Shown here in pieces: positions 17,556 to 26,323 of a stretch of DNA of 64,000 bases. Below the pieces are notes generated by a model. The model worked only from the letters and a program-made list of their open reading frames with translations. It was not told where the DNA came from and searched no databases. The first letter of the stretch is position 1. Every line of letters begins with the position of its first letter. The DNA is taken from positions 434,001-498,000 of the forward strand of contig OZ244915.1 of the NCBI GenBank assembly GCA_965221815.1. The letters are read 5' to 3'. Origin of the DNA: JAPOXR01 sp965221815. Lineage in GTDB: Bacteria > Pseudomonadota > Alphaproteobacteria > Rhodobacterales > Rhodobacteraceae. Made by a program: the position numbers and the translations under genes.

Positions 17556-19031
17556 CTAAGTATCTCCACACTGCCCAGTCGGCGCAATCTCTGTGGGGTC
17601 AATTGTCACCTGCTGACTTAAGCCGGACCAATCGACAAGTTTACCCGGATTCATGATATTATGCGGATCAAATGCCCGCTTGATCCGCCCCATCCAATTG
17701 TAGGCGTTTCCCGTTTCTTTGCGCAGACTCGACATCTTGCCTTGACCAATGCCATGTTCTCCGGTGCAGGTTCCTCCCAAATCAACGGCAAGCTCGGCAA
17801 GCCATTCAATAAAATGCGTTGCCTGATTCCTTTCAACTTTATTGTCTGGATCAATGAGCAGTGCCATATGGAAGTTGCCATCGCCGACATGTCCGACGAT
17901 CGGCGCGAGAATTCCCAGCTTCTGTGCCTGTTGCTGTGCTCTGACCACACATTCAGCAAGACAGGAAATCGGAACACAGGCGTCAGTCGCTATTGCCTTA
18001 GCGCCTTCACGTAGCCGCAACTGCGCCCAATAGGCATCATGCCGGGCACGCCACAGGCGATTGCGCTCTTCAGGATTCACCGATTGCTGAAACTGTGAGC
18101 CTCCATGATCATTGAAAATGTCACCGCAACTGTTTGCCTGTTCCTCGACACTCGAACTGCTGCCGTGAAACTCGAGGAGCAGCAATGGCGTTTCCGGCAA
18201 CGACAATTGTGAATATTCGTTCACTGCTCTGACGGTCAATTCGTCAAGCAATTCAATGCGGGCGACAGGAACACCCAACTGAATAATGTCGATAACGGCC
18301 TGGCAGGCATCATGGACGGACACAAAACTGCAGCGTGCTGAGCAGATCGTTTCGGGAATTCCATGCAGCCGCAGGGTCAGTTCAGTGATCAATCCCAAGG
18401 TTCCCTCGGAACCGACCATCAGGTGGGTCAGATCGTATCCTGCGGCACTCTTGCGGGCGCGACGGCCTGTTGAAATCATGCTGCCGTCGGCCATGACCGC
18501 TTTCAGGGCCAGTACATTCTCGCGAATGGTTCCGTACCGCACCGCATTGGTTCCCGATGCGCGGGTCGCGGCCATTCCCCCAAGACTTGCATCCGCTCCC
18601 GGGTCAATTGCAAAAAACAATCCGGTGTCACGAAGTTCCCGGTTGAGGGCTCTCCGGGTGACTCCAGGTTCAATCACGCAGTCAAGATCTTCCTGATTGA
18701 TTGCCAGCACCCGATTCATTTCGCTGAAGTCGACGGCGACACCACCCCATGGCGCATTGACATGACCTTCCAGTGACGTTCCGGTTCCATATCCGATCAC
18801 GGGCATTCGATGCTGGGCACATATTTTGACGATATCGGAGACGTCATTGGCATTTTGCGGAAAAGTCACGGCATCCGGAGGCTGCGGCGCGATAATGGTT
18901 GTGGTGTGACAATGTTGCTCGCGCACAGATCGGCCCGTCAATAACCGCGCGCCGAGAAGCTGGCGCAAACTCTCCAATGCTGCTGATCTGTCAATATCCG
19001 CATCGCGGTTGCTCAATGATCCAGCCTTCAC
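17556..19031 (-). CDS. FAD-linked oxidase, D-lactate/glycolate dehydrogenase type
   Basis: About 491 residues, normal for the FAD_binding_4 plus FAD-oxidase C family (D-lactate dehydrogenase cytochrome type, GlcD-like). Seen: PVIGYGTGTSLEGHV in the FAD pyrophosphate site, DPGADASLGGMAATRASGTN, VGSEGTLGLITE, and the C-terminal HVGDGNFHMALLID plus CTGEHGIGQGK, which line the active site. There is no ATG in a suitable place; a GTG at 19031 gives the usual short leader, though the frame is open to 19274. It would oxidise a 2-hydroxyacid and pass electrons to quinone or cytochrome; the substrate is unknown. Confidence 0.9.
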   Translation of the reverse strand: MKAGSLSNRDADIDRSAALESLRQLLGARLLTGRSVREQHCHTTTIIAPQPPDAVTFPQNANDVSDIVKICAQHRMPVIGYGTGTSLEGHVNAPWGGVAVDFSEMNRVLAINQEDLDCVIEPGVTRRALNRELRDTGLFFAIDPGADASLGGMAATRASGTNAVRYGTIRENVLALKAVMADGSMISTGRRARKSAAGYDLTHLMVGSEGTLGLITELTLRLHGIPETICSARCSFVSVHDACQAVIDIIQLGVPVARIELLDELTVRAVNEYSQLSLPETPLLLLEFHGSSSSVEEQANSCGDIFNDHGGSQFQQSVNPEERNRLWRARHDAYWAQLRLREGAKAIATDACVPISCLAECVVRAQQQAQKLGILAPIVGHVGDGNFHMALLIDPDNKVERNQATHFIEWLAELAVDLGGTCTGEHGIGQGKMSSLRKETGNAYNWMGRIKRAFDPHNIMNPGKLVDWSGLSQQVTIDPTEIAPTGQCGDT

Positions 19032-19748
19032 AATCTCATGCGTTTCATCCCGTATTATAACGGGGGGCTCGGTTCGAGGCCAACCTTGATCATTTGATAG
19101 TGGGGAGCCTTGTTTTTCAGGATATGGGGTCGACACCAACGAAGATCCACTGGCTGCAACGGGGTCCGCAGCCTGCACCTGATTCGCGAAACGCGCAGTG
19201 TCAGGATGCACAAGCTGCCGGCAGGCGATATGTGTTGAACCGATTCGAGACTGAGTTGATGCTGAGCCGCCCATCGTGGCGGATGATAACCTTCGACAGT
19301 GAACGGGTCAGCAAATCCCTCCCGGGTCCTGTCCTCCTGTTCGCACTCAGGGGGCCGTTTGCGCAGACCGGCGAAAGATGTCAGTTGTTCAGTCCTCCGC
19401 ACCGGTGCCGGAAGGCCGTGCGCTGTGACCTGCCCCGCCATGCCAGTGGATTGCGCAGCAGCGACCGGTTCTGCCCGTGGGTAGTCTGGCACATATTCGG
19501 TGTTCCAGCTGAGTCAAAAAATTGGAAGCACCCGTGTGCAATGATGCTTTTGTCAGGTTTGAAGTGTCACGGTCCGATTACGCTTTTGCCCGGGTCGAAA
19601 TGGAATCACGGCGATCTTTGTCTTGCATCTCACAAGCGGCCTGTTCAAAATTGAATCACGTCCTGTGAGGGATTCCGCATATATTCGGTAGGGGTCTGTC
19701 ATCAGCGTGCCATAGAGGCGTCGGGCCCATTTTGAGACGGGAAATGTT
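19032..19748. other. intergenic stretch between divergent genes
   Basis: About 700 bases holding the promoters of the FAD oxidase (minus) and the CoxG-like gene (plus). Frames at 19055-19492 (minus) and 19094-19654 (plus) overlap each other, look compositionally random and match no family I know. Confidence 0.4.
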
Positions 19749-20252
19749 ATGGTCGAGTATCGTGAAACAATAGTGATCGAAGTGGATCGCAGACGCGTTT
19801 GGATGGCGATCAACGATCCTGGAATTCTTGAGTCGTGTATTCCCGGCTGTCAAGAATTCAGTGGCACATCCGAGGACGGATACAGTGCCAAGGTCACCCT
19901 GAAAATTGGTCCGGTCAAAGCCACATTTAATGGAACGGTTCAGCTTGAGGATGTGGTTGACGGGACGAGTTGTACAATCATTGGAGAAGGCCAGGGCGGT
20001 GTTGCAGGTTTTGCCAAGGGTTCTGCCAAGGTCAAGCTGGCTGATGCGACCGAAGGTACCGAAATGACCTACGAGGTCGACGCGCGAGTCGGTGGAAAGA
20101 TCGCGCGGCTGGGTTCAAGGTTGATCAAAGGCTCTGCCAAGAAGATCGCCGATGAGTTTTTCCAGCGTTTGCGCGACGAACTTACAGATTCAGGTCATCC
20201 TGAAGATGAGGGAGTTCAGGTGGTGGATTCAGTCGAGGCCCATTCCCAGTAG
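19749..20252 (+). CDS. CoxG-like SRPBCC-domain protein
   Basis: 167-residue protein with the carbon-monoxide-dehydrogenase subunit G (CoxG) fold of the START/SRPBCC superfamily: WMAINDPGILESCIPGCQEF at the N-terminus, GPVKATFNGTVQLED, and a GGKIARLGSRLIKGSAKK helix. CoxG proteins are linked to membrane anchoring or maturation of molybdenum hydroxylases, yet no coxMSL-like genes are nearby, so this is a solitary copy of unknown partner. Its 3' end overlaps the end of ilvE on the other strand by 37 bases. Confidence 0.88.
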   Translation: MVEYRETIVIEVDRRRVWMAINDPGILESCIPGCQEFSGTSEDGYSAKVTLKIGPVKATFNGTVQLEDVVDGTSCTIIGEGQGGVAGFAKGSAKVKLADATEGTEMTYEVDARVGGKIARLGSRLIKGSAKKIADEFFQRLRDELTDSGHPEDEGVQVVDSVEAHSQ

Positions 20253-21085
20253 AGGCGGCGCGCAGCCTTGGCAACGGGACCTGGCTGGTAATGCGTGTTC
20301 TCGAATTGTGAGACTGTCGTGACTTTTGACAGATTGCCGGTGAGGAACACCTCTTCGGCGCGGTGAAAATCCTCGAAGGTGAGGATTGTTTCAGAAACGC
20401 GATAACCGGCTTCACGCAGAAGTTGAATGATGCGTTTTCTTGTGACACCTGCCAGAAACGTTCCGTTGGCTGCCGGCGTCAGCACTTCACCGTCTCGAGT
20501 CATGAACACATTTGCAGTTGCAGCCTCAGCCACATTGCCCAGCGCATCAGCAACGAGAGCATTGTCAAAGCCTTTCTCGTTTGCCTCTGCAAGCATCCTC
20601 GCATTATTCGGATACAAGCATCCTGTCTTGGCATTGACGATAGAAGAGGCGATGACCGGGCGCTCGAAACGAGTTCGTGTCAGCCTGACGGATTTTTCCG
20701 GATCAGCCAGCGGCAGTTCTTCCAGGCAGATGCAAAACGCGGTGGCACCGGGTTTGGGCAGAACGGCCAGCGGTCCGCCATGCAACGCCCAATACATCGG
20801 GCGAATATAGACAGCGGCATCTTTCGGGTAGCGTTGAAGCCCTTCGCGGGCAATCTCGGCAATCTCTTCGGCCCGGTGGATGGGGGTGATTGACATGGCC
20901 ATAGCGGAGTCGTTGAGCCTTTGACAATGTGCGAGTAAATCCGGGGTCAAACCGTGGGCATAACGTGCGCCGTCAAACACCGTGGAACCCAGCCAGGAAC
21001 CATGGTCTGCGGCCCGCATGATCAGGACATCTTCGTCATGCCATTTGCCCTGAAAATAAGTGCGTATATTCTTGCCAGTTGCCAT
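20216..21085 (-). CDS. ilvE: branched-chain amino acid aminotransferase-like (class IV)
   Basis: 289-residue fold-type IV PLP aminotransferase. The PLP lysine lies in IVNAKTGCLYPNN, followed by GFDNALVADALGNVAEAATANVFM and GTFLAGVTRKRII, which bind the cofactor phosphate. This matches bacterial BCAT enzymes that make leucine, isoleucine and valine with glutamate, though D-amino-acid or aminodeoxychorismate relatives share the fold. The ATG at 21085 follows a GAGAGTTGA site, one base past the trpS stop, so the two genes form an operon. Confidence 0.88.
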   Translation of the reverse strand: MATGKNIRTYFQGKWHDEDVLIMRAADHGSWLGSTVFDGARYAHGLTPDLLAHCQRLNDSAMAMSITPIHRAEEIAEIAREGLQRYPKDAAVYIRPMYWALHGGPLAVLPKPGATAFCICLEELPLADPEKSVRLTRTRFERPVIASSIVNAKTGCLYPNNARMLAEANEKGFDNALVADALGNVAEAATANVFMTRDGEVLTPAANGTFLAGVTRKRIIQLLREAGYRVSETILTFEDFHRAEEVFLTGNLSKVTTVSQFENTHYQPGPVAKAARRLYWEWASTESTT

Positions 21086-21086
21086 T

Positions 21087-22130
21087 TCAACTCTCACCTA
21101 TAGCTGCAGGACGTGATCTGATAAGCCCGATAATCTCGAAAGTCTGTGCAAGGATCGGCTCGGAGATCGTAGCGGCGCGTTCGGCACCGGCACCGAGTAT
21201 ACGGTCGATCTCGCCGGGATCCTCCATGAGTTTTTTCATGTCATGTGTTATTGGAGAGATTTTTTCAACTGCGAGCTCGACCAGGTCATTCTTGAATCTG
21301 GCAAATTGGCTGCCAGCATAGATTTCAACGACATTTTGTGCAGTTTGCTCCGACAGCGCTGCAAAAATGTTGATCAGGTTTCGTGCTTCTGGCCGGTCGG
21401 ACAACCCATCGAGACTATCGGCAATAGGGTCTGAATCGGTGCGGGCGCGGCGCAGTTTCTTTGCGATGAGGTCTGCAGAATCGGTCAGATTGATTCGACT
21501 CATGTCCGACGGATCAGACTTGGACATTTTCTTCGTCCCATCGCGCAGACTCATCACGCGCGTTGCGATTCCTTCAATGACAGGCTCAACGACCGGAAAG
21601 AAATCCTGTCTGAATTCCTGATTGAACTTGATGGCGATGTCACGCGTCAACTCGAGATGCTGTTTCTGATCTTCACCCACGGGCACATGTGTGGCATGGT
21701 AGGCCAAGATGTCGGCGGCCATCAAGCAGGGATAGGCGAATAGCCCGACCGAGGCGTTTTCCCGATTCTTGCCGGCCTTGTCCTTGAACTGAGTCATCCG
21801 ACTGAGCCAGCCCATTCTTGCGACACAGTTGAAAATCCATGCCAACTCGGCATGCGCGGCGACCTGCGACTGGTTGAACAGGATGGAGCGGTGAGGATCG
21901 ATGCCAGCCGCAAGAAATGCCGCCGCCGCTTCGCGGGTCGCGTGTGCAAGATCATCCGGATCCTGGCGAACCGTGATCGCATGCAAATCAACAAGGCAGT
22001 AAATTGTTTCAGCACCAGCGTTTTGCAGTTCAACAAAACGCGTCAGCGCTCCAAGATAATTGCCCAGCGTCAGATTGCCGCTTGGCTGGATTCCAGAGAA
22101 TATTCTCTTTGGATGCGGAGCCTCTTCCAT
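21087..22130 (-). CDS. trpS: tryptophanyl-tRNA synthetase
   Basis: Class I aminoacyl-tRNA synthetase charging tRNA-Trp, 347 residues. The HIGH-equivalent is in PSGNLTLGNYLGAL near the N-terminus; the KMSKS loop is KKMSKSDPSD; and the Trp-specific block DLHAITVRQDP is clear. Length and motifs are typical of alphaproteobacterial TrpRS. First gene of a trpS-ilvE pair. In many relatives murJ sits just upstream; it is not seen here. Confidence 0.97.
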   Translation of the reverse strand: MEEAPHPKRIFSGIQPSGNLTLGNYLGALTRFVELQNAGAETIYCLVDLHAITVRQDPDDLAHATREAAAAFLAAGIDPHRSILFNQSQVAAHAELAWIFNCVARMGWLSRMTQFKDKAGKNRENASVGLFAYPCLMAADILAYHATHVPVGEDQKQHLELTRDIAIKFNQEFRQDFFPVVEPVIEGIATRVMSLRDGTKKMSKSDPSDMSRINLTDSADLIAKKLRRARTDSDPIADSLDGLSDRPEARNLINIFAALSEQTAQNVVEIYAGSQFARFKNDLVELAVEKISPITHDMKKLMEDPGEIDRILGAGAERAATISEPILAQTFEIIGLIRSRPAAIGES

Positions 22131-22390
22131 GAGCTTTCCTCGGCAAGACGTTCAAGCAGCAATTGTGCAGACTGCGCGTCTTAATTCCGCTATGCTCAAC
22201 AATCAACAGCCGCGTCCCAGGGGAACTGTTGCGGTGATTGGCAACCGTGGGACAGGCTACCGCTCTCTGGCAGCCATCATGTGATGGACTGTGCCCGGCA
22301 CAGTGACCAGCTCTTCGGGCACCGTGTGCGGTCATTCCGTCGCATGATCGGCGTGTTCCCGGACATCACTTGGAGTTTGAACCAAGCGCA

Positions 22391-23149
22391 TCAGGCCACA
22401 ATTGCCGACAACTGGAGTCCAGTTGCCTGTCGTTGCTCGTGTTGACTGCGACGATAGGAAAAGTGGCGTGTCGGATCCGAATATGTGCAATGGCCAGTCC
22501 AACGGGCCGATTCTATTCCTGCCCGCTCAAGGCGCATCAACCCGTATGCAGGAAGATTGAATACGCGTGTACCATCTTCAAGATCTGCAAAGAAATGGCG
22601 ATTGGTTGAATCATGCGCCATAAAGAGCTTTTCAAACTCCGGGCCAATCTGATATTTCTTCTGGCTGATGGCCGGTCCGATGACGGCGCGGATTTGATGG
22701 CGTTCAGCCCCGACAGTCACCATGGCACTGATGGTGTTTTCAAGTATCCCCGCCAATGCGCCGCGCCATCCAGCATGCGCCGCGGCGACCACATGGGCGT
22801 TGGGCTCAATAAACAATACGGGCTGACAGTCCGCTGACAAAACACCGATGGCAGTTCCAGGAACTGTCGTGACCAATCCGTCAGCCACGATACCGGTGCC
22901 GGAATGCTGATCCCTGATGGTTGCAACATGTGCCGAATGGGTTTGTCGACACGTGATGAGATTCTGCGATGCGACTGCGAGTCTGTTTGCCACCCGTCTG
23001 CGGTTCGTGTTGACCCGATCGGCATCATCTTGCGAAAAAAGACCACAATTGAGACTGCGGTAGTCGCCTTCCGAACATCCACCTTGACGGCCAAAAAAGC
23101 CATGGCGAAAAGGCTGGAGCGTCGCGGCGGTAATCGGTTCCGGTATCAT
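22391..23149 (-). CDS. pgeF: peptidoglycan editing factor PgeF (YfiH/DUF152 type)
   Basis: 252-residue laccase-domain protein. It carries FGRQGGCSEGDYRSLNCG, the metal/active-site block RQTHSAHV, the stretch VLSADCQPVLF and the AAHAGWRGALAGI signature containing the catalytic His. Family members remove wrongly placed serine from muropeptides and show purine nucleoside deaminase and phosphorylase activity. The ATG overlaps the midA stop (TGATG), so it is coupled to that gene. Confidence 0.93.
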   Translation of the reverse strand: MIPEPITAATLQPFRHGFFGRQGGCSEGDYRSLNCGLFSQDDADRVNTNRRRVANRLAVASQNLITCRQTHSAHVATIRDQHSGTGIVADGLVTTVPGTAIGVLSADCQPVLFIEPNAHVVAAAHAGWRGALAGILENTISAMVTVGAERHQIRAVIGPAISQKKYQIGPEFEKLFMAHDSTNRHFFADLEDGTRVFNLPAYGLMRLERAGIESARWTGHCTYSDPTRHFSYRRSQHEQRQATGLQLSAIVA

Positions 23150-24228
23150 CACGAAAATCCTGGTGGTGGAGACATTTCAGACGGATAGAGGCTCATCACC
23201 TTGAAGAGTGAGCCCATCTCATCAGGATGCGTCAGCCGCCGGTGCGCTGCCTGATGTTGACGCAGGGATTCTCCACTGAGATTGCGTGCGAGGATGCGCG
23301 CACGTTCCGTTATTCCGAGCAACTCAAGCCAGACTCCCTGGTTCAGCAATGCGCTGCATGACACGCCCTGCGCTGCGTGGCGGATCGCACCAAAATCAAC
23401 ATGAGCGGAGATATCTGCCTCTCCCGGTTCAGCCAAGGGATTGGTGAAACGGTGATTCTTCACGGCCTGAAGAGTCTGACCCAGCGAGCGAGGCGCACCA
23501 TAGTCAATGATCAGTGCAGTCCCGCCAAATTCCCTGATTGTCTTGCTGATTTCCGCAGCAATCGTCAACGAAGCGGGCCGGATTTCAACGATATCACCGG
23601 GAATCGTATCTGCATCTCGTTCCCGCGGTTCAATATCACGCCCGCAAGGCGTTTCACAAAGCACCAGCCCGGTCCGATCAATTCCGACGCGGATTTCATT
23701 CCAACCGGTCTTGGTGCGGCGAAACTGACGAATCGGCAAGGCGTCAAAGAATTCGTTTGCCACGAGGAACAGGGGTAAGTCAGGAAGTTCACCGATATCT
23801 TCAATCCATACGGGATCGACCGTTGACAGCTTCTTCCGCTGGACAGCACGCATTTTCGTGCTCGTTTCCACGAGAAACAGACAACATGCACGACAGAATT
23901 CCGGGCAGTGAGAAACGGTGCGGAGAATATCTGACATCATTGTCCCGTGCCCGGGACCAAGTTCAACAAGCGCGATGGGTGACGGGCGACCTTGATCCTG
24001 CCAGGTCTTGACCAACCAGGCACCGATGATTTCACCAAACATCTGGGAGATTTCGGGAGCGGTGGTGAAGGCACCATTCCGTCCGATCGCTGATTGTCGT
24101 CGATAGAAGCCGTCCTCCGGATCAAAAAGACAGGCTGCCATGAAGTCAGATAACGGGATTGGACCGCGGGAACGGATCTGGGTGGTGAGACGCGCCGCCA
24201 GTGTCACCGATTCTTCCAACGTGCCCAT
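23149..24228 (-). CDS. MidA/NDUFAF7-family SAM-dependent methyltransferase
   Basis: 359 residues of the DUF185 family, whose mitochondrial member NDUFAF7 methylates an arginine of complex I. Visible are PLSDFMAACLFDPEDGFY near the N-terminus, ALVELGPGHGTMMSDI as the SAM-binding glycine loop, and LVANEFFDALPIRQF. The order lgt-midA-pgeF is common in alphaproteobacteria. The start overlaps the end of lgt by 25 bases. Confidence 0.92.
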   Translation of the reverse strand: MGTLEESVTLAARLTTQIRSRGPIPLSDFMAACLFDPEDGFYRRQSAIGRNGAFTTAPEISQMFGEIIGAWLVKTWQDQGRPSPIALVELGPGHGTMMSDILRTVSHCPEFCRACCLFLVETSTKMRAVQRKKLSTVDPVWIEDIGELPDLPLFLVANEFFDALPIRQFRRTKTGWNEIRVGIDRTGLVLCETPCGRDIEPRERDADTIPGDIVEIRPASLTIAAEISKTIREFGGTALIIDYGAPRSLGQTLQAVKNHRFTNPLAEPGEADISAHVDFGAIRHAAQGVSCSALLNQGVWLELLGITERARILARNLSGESLRQHQAAHRRLTHPDEMGSLFKVMSLYPSEMSPPPGFS

Positions 24229-25091
24229 AAAAACATCCCGATACCAAGCAGGACCATGGGCAATGACAAGAATTGCCCCATACTGAGCCCCCAGTCGCCA
24301 ATCTCGACGACGTAACCGTGCGGATTGTCCACTGTGCGAATAGTCGCGTCCGCGTGACGGAATTGTTCAACAAAGATGCGTACAGTTCCGTAGCCAGCGA
24401 AAAACAGGCCCAGCAATTGTCCGGGAATCCTGAATGCTCCCCTTCGGTAAGCGAGATAGGCAAAGATGACGCATAACAGAGCCCCTTCAAGCAAGGCTTC
24501 ATATAATTGTGACGGATGACGGGAACACACGCCTGTCCAGGTTTCGGGACAGTGGGATGCCGGCCCATATGGATAGATGACGGCCCACGGCACATTTGTA
24601 GGCGTTCCCCAAAGTTCTCCATTGATGAAATTGGCAATGCGCCCAAGAAAGAGACCCGGCATCGCTGTGACCGAAATTGCGTCGCCGACACGTAGGATCG
24701 AACAATGGCACCGTTTGCAAAATAACATGGTCGCAACGACCAAACCCGCCAAGCCACCATGGAAAGACATTCCACCCCGCCAGATCGCGAGGGCTTCAAG
24801 CGGATTGTCGACATAATGCAACGGATTATAGAAAACGACATAACCGGCCCTGCCACCCACAATGGCACCAATGATGATCCAGGTCAGCAGTTGATCGGCG
24901 GCATTACGGTCCATTGGGGGGACACCCGCCCAGAGTTGCGGCCGTTCGATCAACGACACGAACCAGAAACGGGCAACCAGGAAACCGGCTATGTAAGAGA
25001 GCGCATACCAGTGCAGGGCAAAACGGATACCGAAAATTTCGGTTGAGAAAATTTCGGGATTAAAGACCGGAAGCGGAATTGCAAATATCAT
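24204..25091 (-). CDS. lgt: prolipoprotein diacylglyceryl transferase
   Basis: Inner-membrane enzyme that transfers diacylglycerol from phosphatidylglycerol to the lipobox cysteine of prolipoproteins. The 295 residues contain about seven hydrophobic segments, the N-terminal FALHWYALSYIAGF, the catalytic-region MSFHGGLAGL, and the Lgt signature GRIANFINGELWG. The ATG at 25091 begins the conserved N-terminus; the longer in-frame extension is not family-like. It is divergent from ubiK with a 91-base shared promoter region. Confidence 0.96.
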   Translation of the reverse strand: MIFAIPLPVFNPEIFSTEIFGIRFALHWYALSYIAGFLVARFWFVSLIERPQLWAGVPPMDRNAADQLLTWIIIGAIVGGRAGYVVFYNPLHYVDNPLEALAIWRGGMSFHGGLAGLVVATMLFCKRCHCSILRVGDAISVTAMPGLFLGRIANFINGELWGTPTNVPWAVIYPYGPASHCPETWTGVCSRHPSQLYEALLEGALLCVIFAYLAYRRGAFRIPGQLLGLFFAGYGTVRIFVEQFRHADATIRTVDNPHGYVVEIGDWGLSMGQFLSLPMVLLGIGMFLWARWKNR

Positions 25092-25182
25092 GAAGGATTG
25101 CTGCCCCAATACAATGCGAAGCTTGGAAACTTGGCGCGCCGCCGGTATATCATCGGTTGCAGAATACAATCTGGGGAAAGCG

Positions 25183-25494
25183 ATGCAAACCAAGGGAAAG
25201 CTGTTCGAAGACCTGGCACAACTGATGACCAATGCGATGGGAGTCGCTCAGGGTGCAAGACAAGAATTCGAAACCAGTCTCGACAGCTGGCTTGACCGAT
25301 GGCTCGCGTCGCGTAACCTCGTGACGCGAGACGAATTCGAATCTGTTCAGATGATGGCGCGAAAAGCACGCGAAGAAAATGAATTGCTGGCACAAAGAAT
25401 CAAGCAGCTCGAGCAGGCACATAATGGCGGACAGCCTCATGCAGCGTCGGCAGCGACGCAGAGCGATAGCGACGAACACGCTGATTCGCAATAG
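25183..25494 (+). CDS. ubiK: accessory factor UbiK family (BMFP, YqiC-like)
   Basis: 103-residue small protein with a membrane-fusogenic amphipathic N-terminal helix (KLFEDLAQLMTNAMGVAQG) and a C-terminal coiled coil (VTRDEFESVQMMARKAREEN). Family members help aerobic ubiquinone biosynthesis by bringing Ubi enzymes and lipid together. The ATG at 25183 is preceded by GGGGAAAG. The last ~25 residues are alanine, serine and aspartate rich and poorly conserved. Confidence 0.88.
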   Translation: MQTKGKLFEDLAQLMTNAMGVAQGARQEFETSLDSWLDRWLASRNLVTRDEFESVQMMARKAREENELLAQRIKQLEQAHNGGQPHAASAATQSDSDEHADSQ

Positions 25495-25807
25495 CGCGTC
25501 GCCGCCGCATCTGCGCGAACGGAACAGGTTCCGTCAGTTAAGAATGTGAATTTCTGACAACGCAAACCATCTCGGTACGCCGCTGCTATCGGGATCGCAT
25601 CTGGCCAATCCTGCGCGCCGGATTCCTGTGCCTTTTCCACATAAATTTCTGTGTCTTGTGGTCCGTTAGCGCTTTACACCGCCAGATATTGTGCTACTAA
25701 TTGTAGTCTGAAAACTGAGCGAGTCTGCGAATTGTAGTAGTGAACTACATTTTGTAGTGGTGTTTTTGCCGGTTTTGAGCAGTCAATATCAATAAGAGGC
25801 AGTTCAG
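25495..25807. other. intergenic stretch before ybjN
   Basis: 313 bases without a gene. Its last third carries the TGTAGT-type repeat array listed separately; the ybjN ribosome site AAGAGGCAG lies at its end. Confidence 0.5.
25694..25758 (+). promoter_or_regulatory. array of TGTAGT half-sites, probable operator upstream of ybjN
   Basis: Three direct TTGTAGT-type copies (25701-25707, 25732-25738, 25752-25758) and the inverted half ACTACA at 25744-25749. The last two form ACTACA-TTT-TGTAGT, a perfect 6-3-6 inverted repeat, and ACTACA also pairs with the upstream TGTAGT across five bases. CTAC-N5-GTAG near 25694 is a further weaker dyad. Such spacing fits a dimeric repressor. The core recalls the TACA/TGTA sites of BlaI/CopY-type repressors, but the spacer differs, so the regulator is unknown. 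Confidence 0.5.
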
Positions 25808-26311
25808 ATGGATCAAGCCGGGTTTGAAGCCGAAAAAGACCTCGTTCATCCGGTTGATCTGGCGCAGGCAGTCGCCATCGAGTCAGGTTGGCCGTTCAGA
25901 AGGGATGAAGAAGATCAACTGCTGATTGAATACGAGGGCAATTGGAGAATTTACAGTCTCTCGGTCTCGCTGTTGGAGGATATGGAAATCCTGTTGGTCC
26001 GCGCTGGTTTTTCTTTCAAGCCCAACGAAGACAATTCTGACCTGGTATTGCAAGTGATCAATTATGCCAATCAGATCTGCCCGGTCGGGGCATTCACCTT
26101 GCATTGTTCGGAAGAGTCCATGGTCTTTGGAACAGGCCAGACCGTAGCAGGAGAGGGGCATTTGACGAGCCAACAGGTTGCGCGATTGATCGAAATCTGT
26201 ATCGCCCAATGCGAACGATTCTATCCCGCGTTTCAGGCCGCTGTTCTCGGTGTCGGCGATGTGCAGTCGGCAATTGAGGCTGCAGTGCTCGAACCGATTG
26301 GTGAATGCTGA
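25808..26311 (+). CDS. YbjN domain-containing protein
   Basis: 167-residue protein of the bacterial YbjN family (a type III secretion chaperone-like fold). Visible landmarks are VAIESGWPFRRDEEDQLL, YSLSVSLLEDMEILLV and a LTSQQVARLIEICIAQCERFYPAF helix near the C-terminus. The biochemical role of the family is unresolved; relatives are tied to motility and stress phenotypes. The upstream repeat array suggests tight transcriptional control. Proc begins 12 bases downstream, so the genes may be co-transcribed. Confidence 0.85.
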   Translation: MDQAGFEAEKDLVHPVDLAQAVAIESGWPFRRDEEDQLLIEYEGNWRIYSLSVSLLEDMEILLVRAGFSFKPNEDNSDLVLQVINYANQICPVGAFTLHCSEESMVFGTGQTVAGEGHLTSQQVARLIEICIAQCERFYPAFQAAVLGVGDVQSAIEAAVLEPIGEC

Positions 26312-26323
26312 CGATGCAATAGC

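Noticed and set aside
19055..19654. 145- and 186-codon frames on opposite strands
   Set aside because: Overlapping on both strands, with no motif or ribosome site; not supported.
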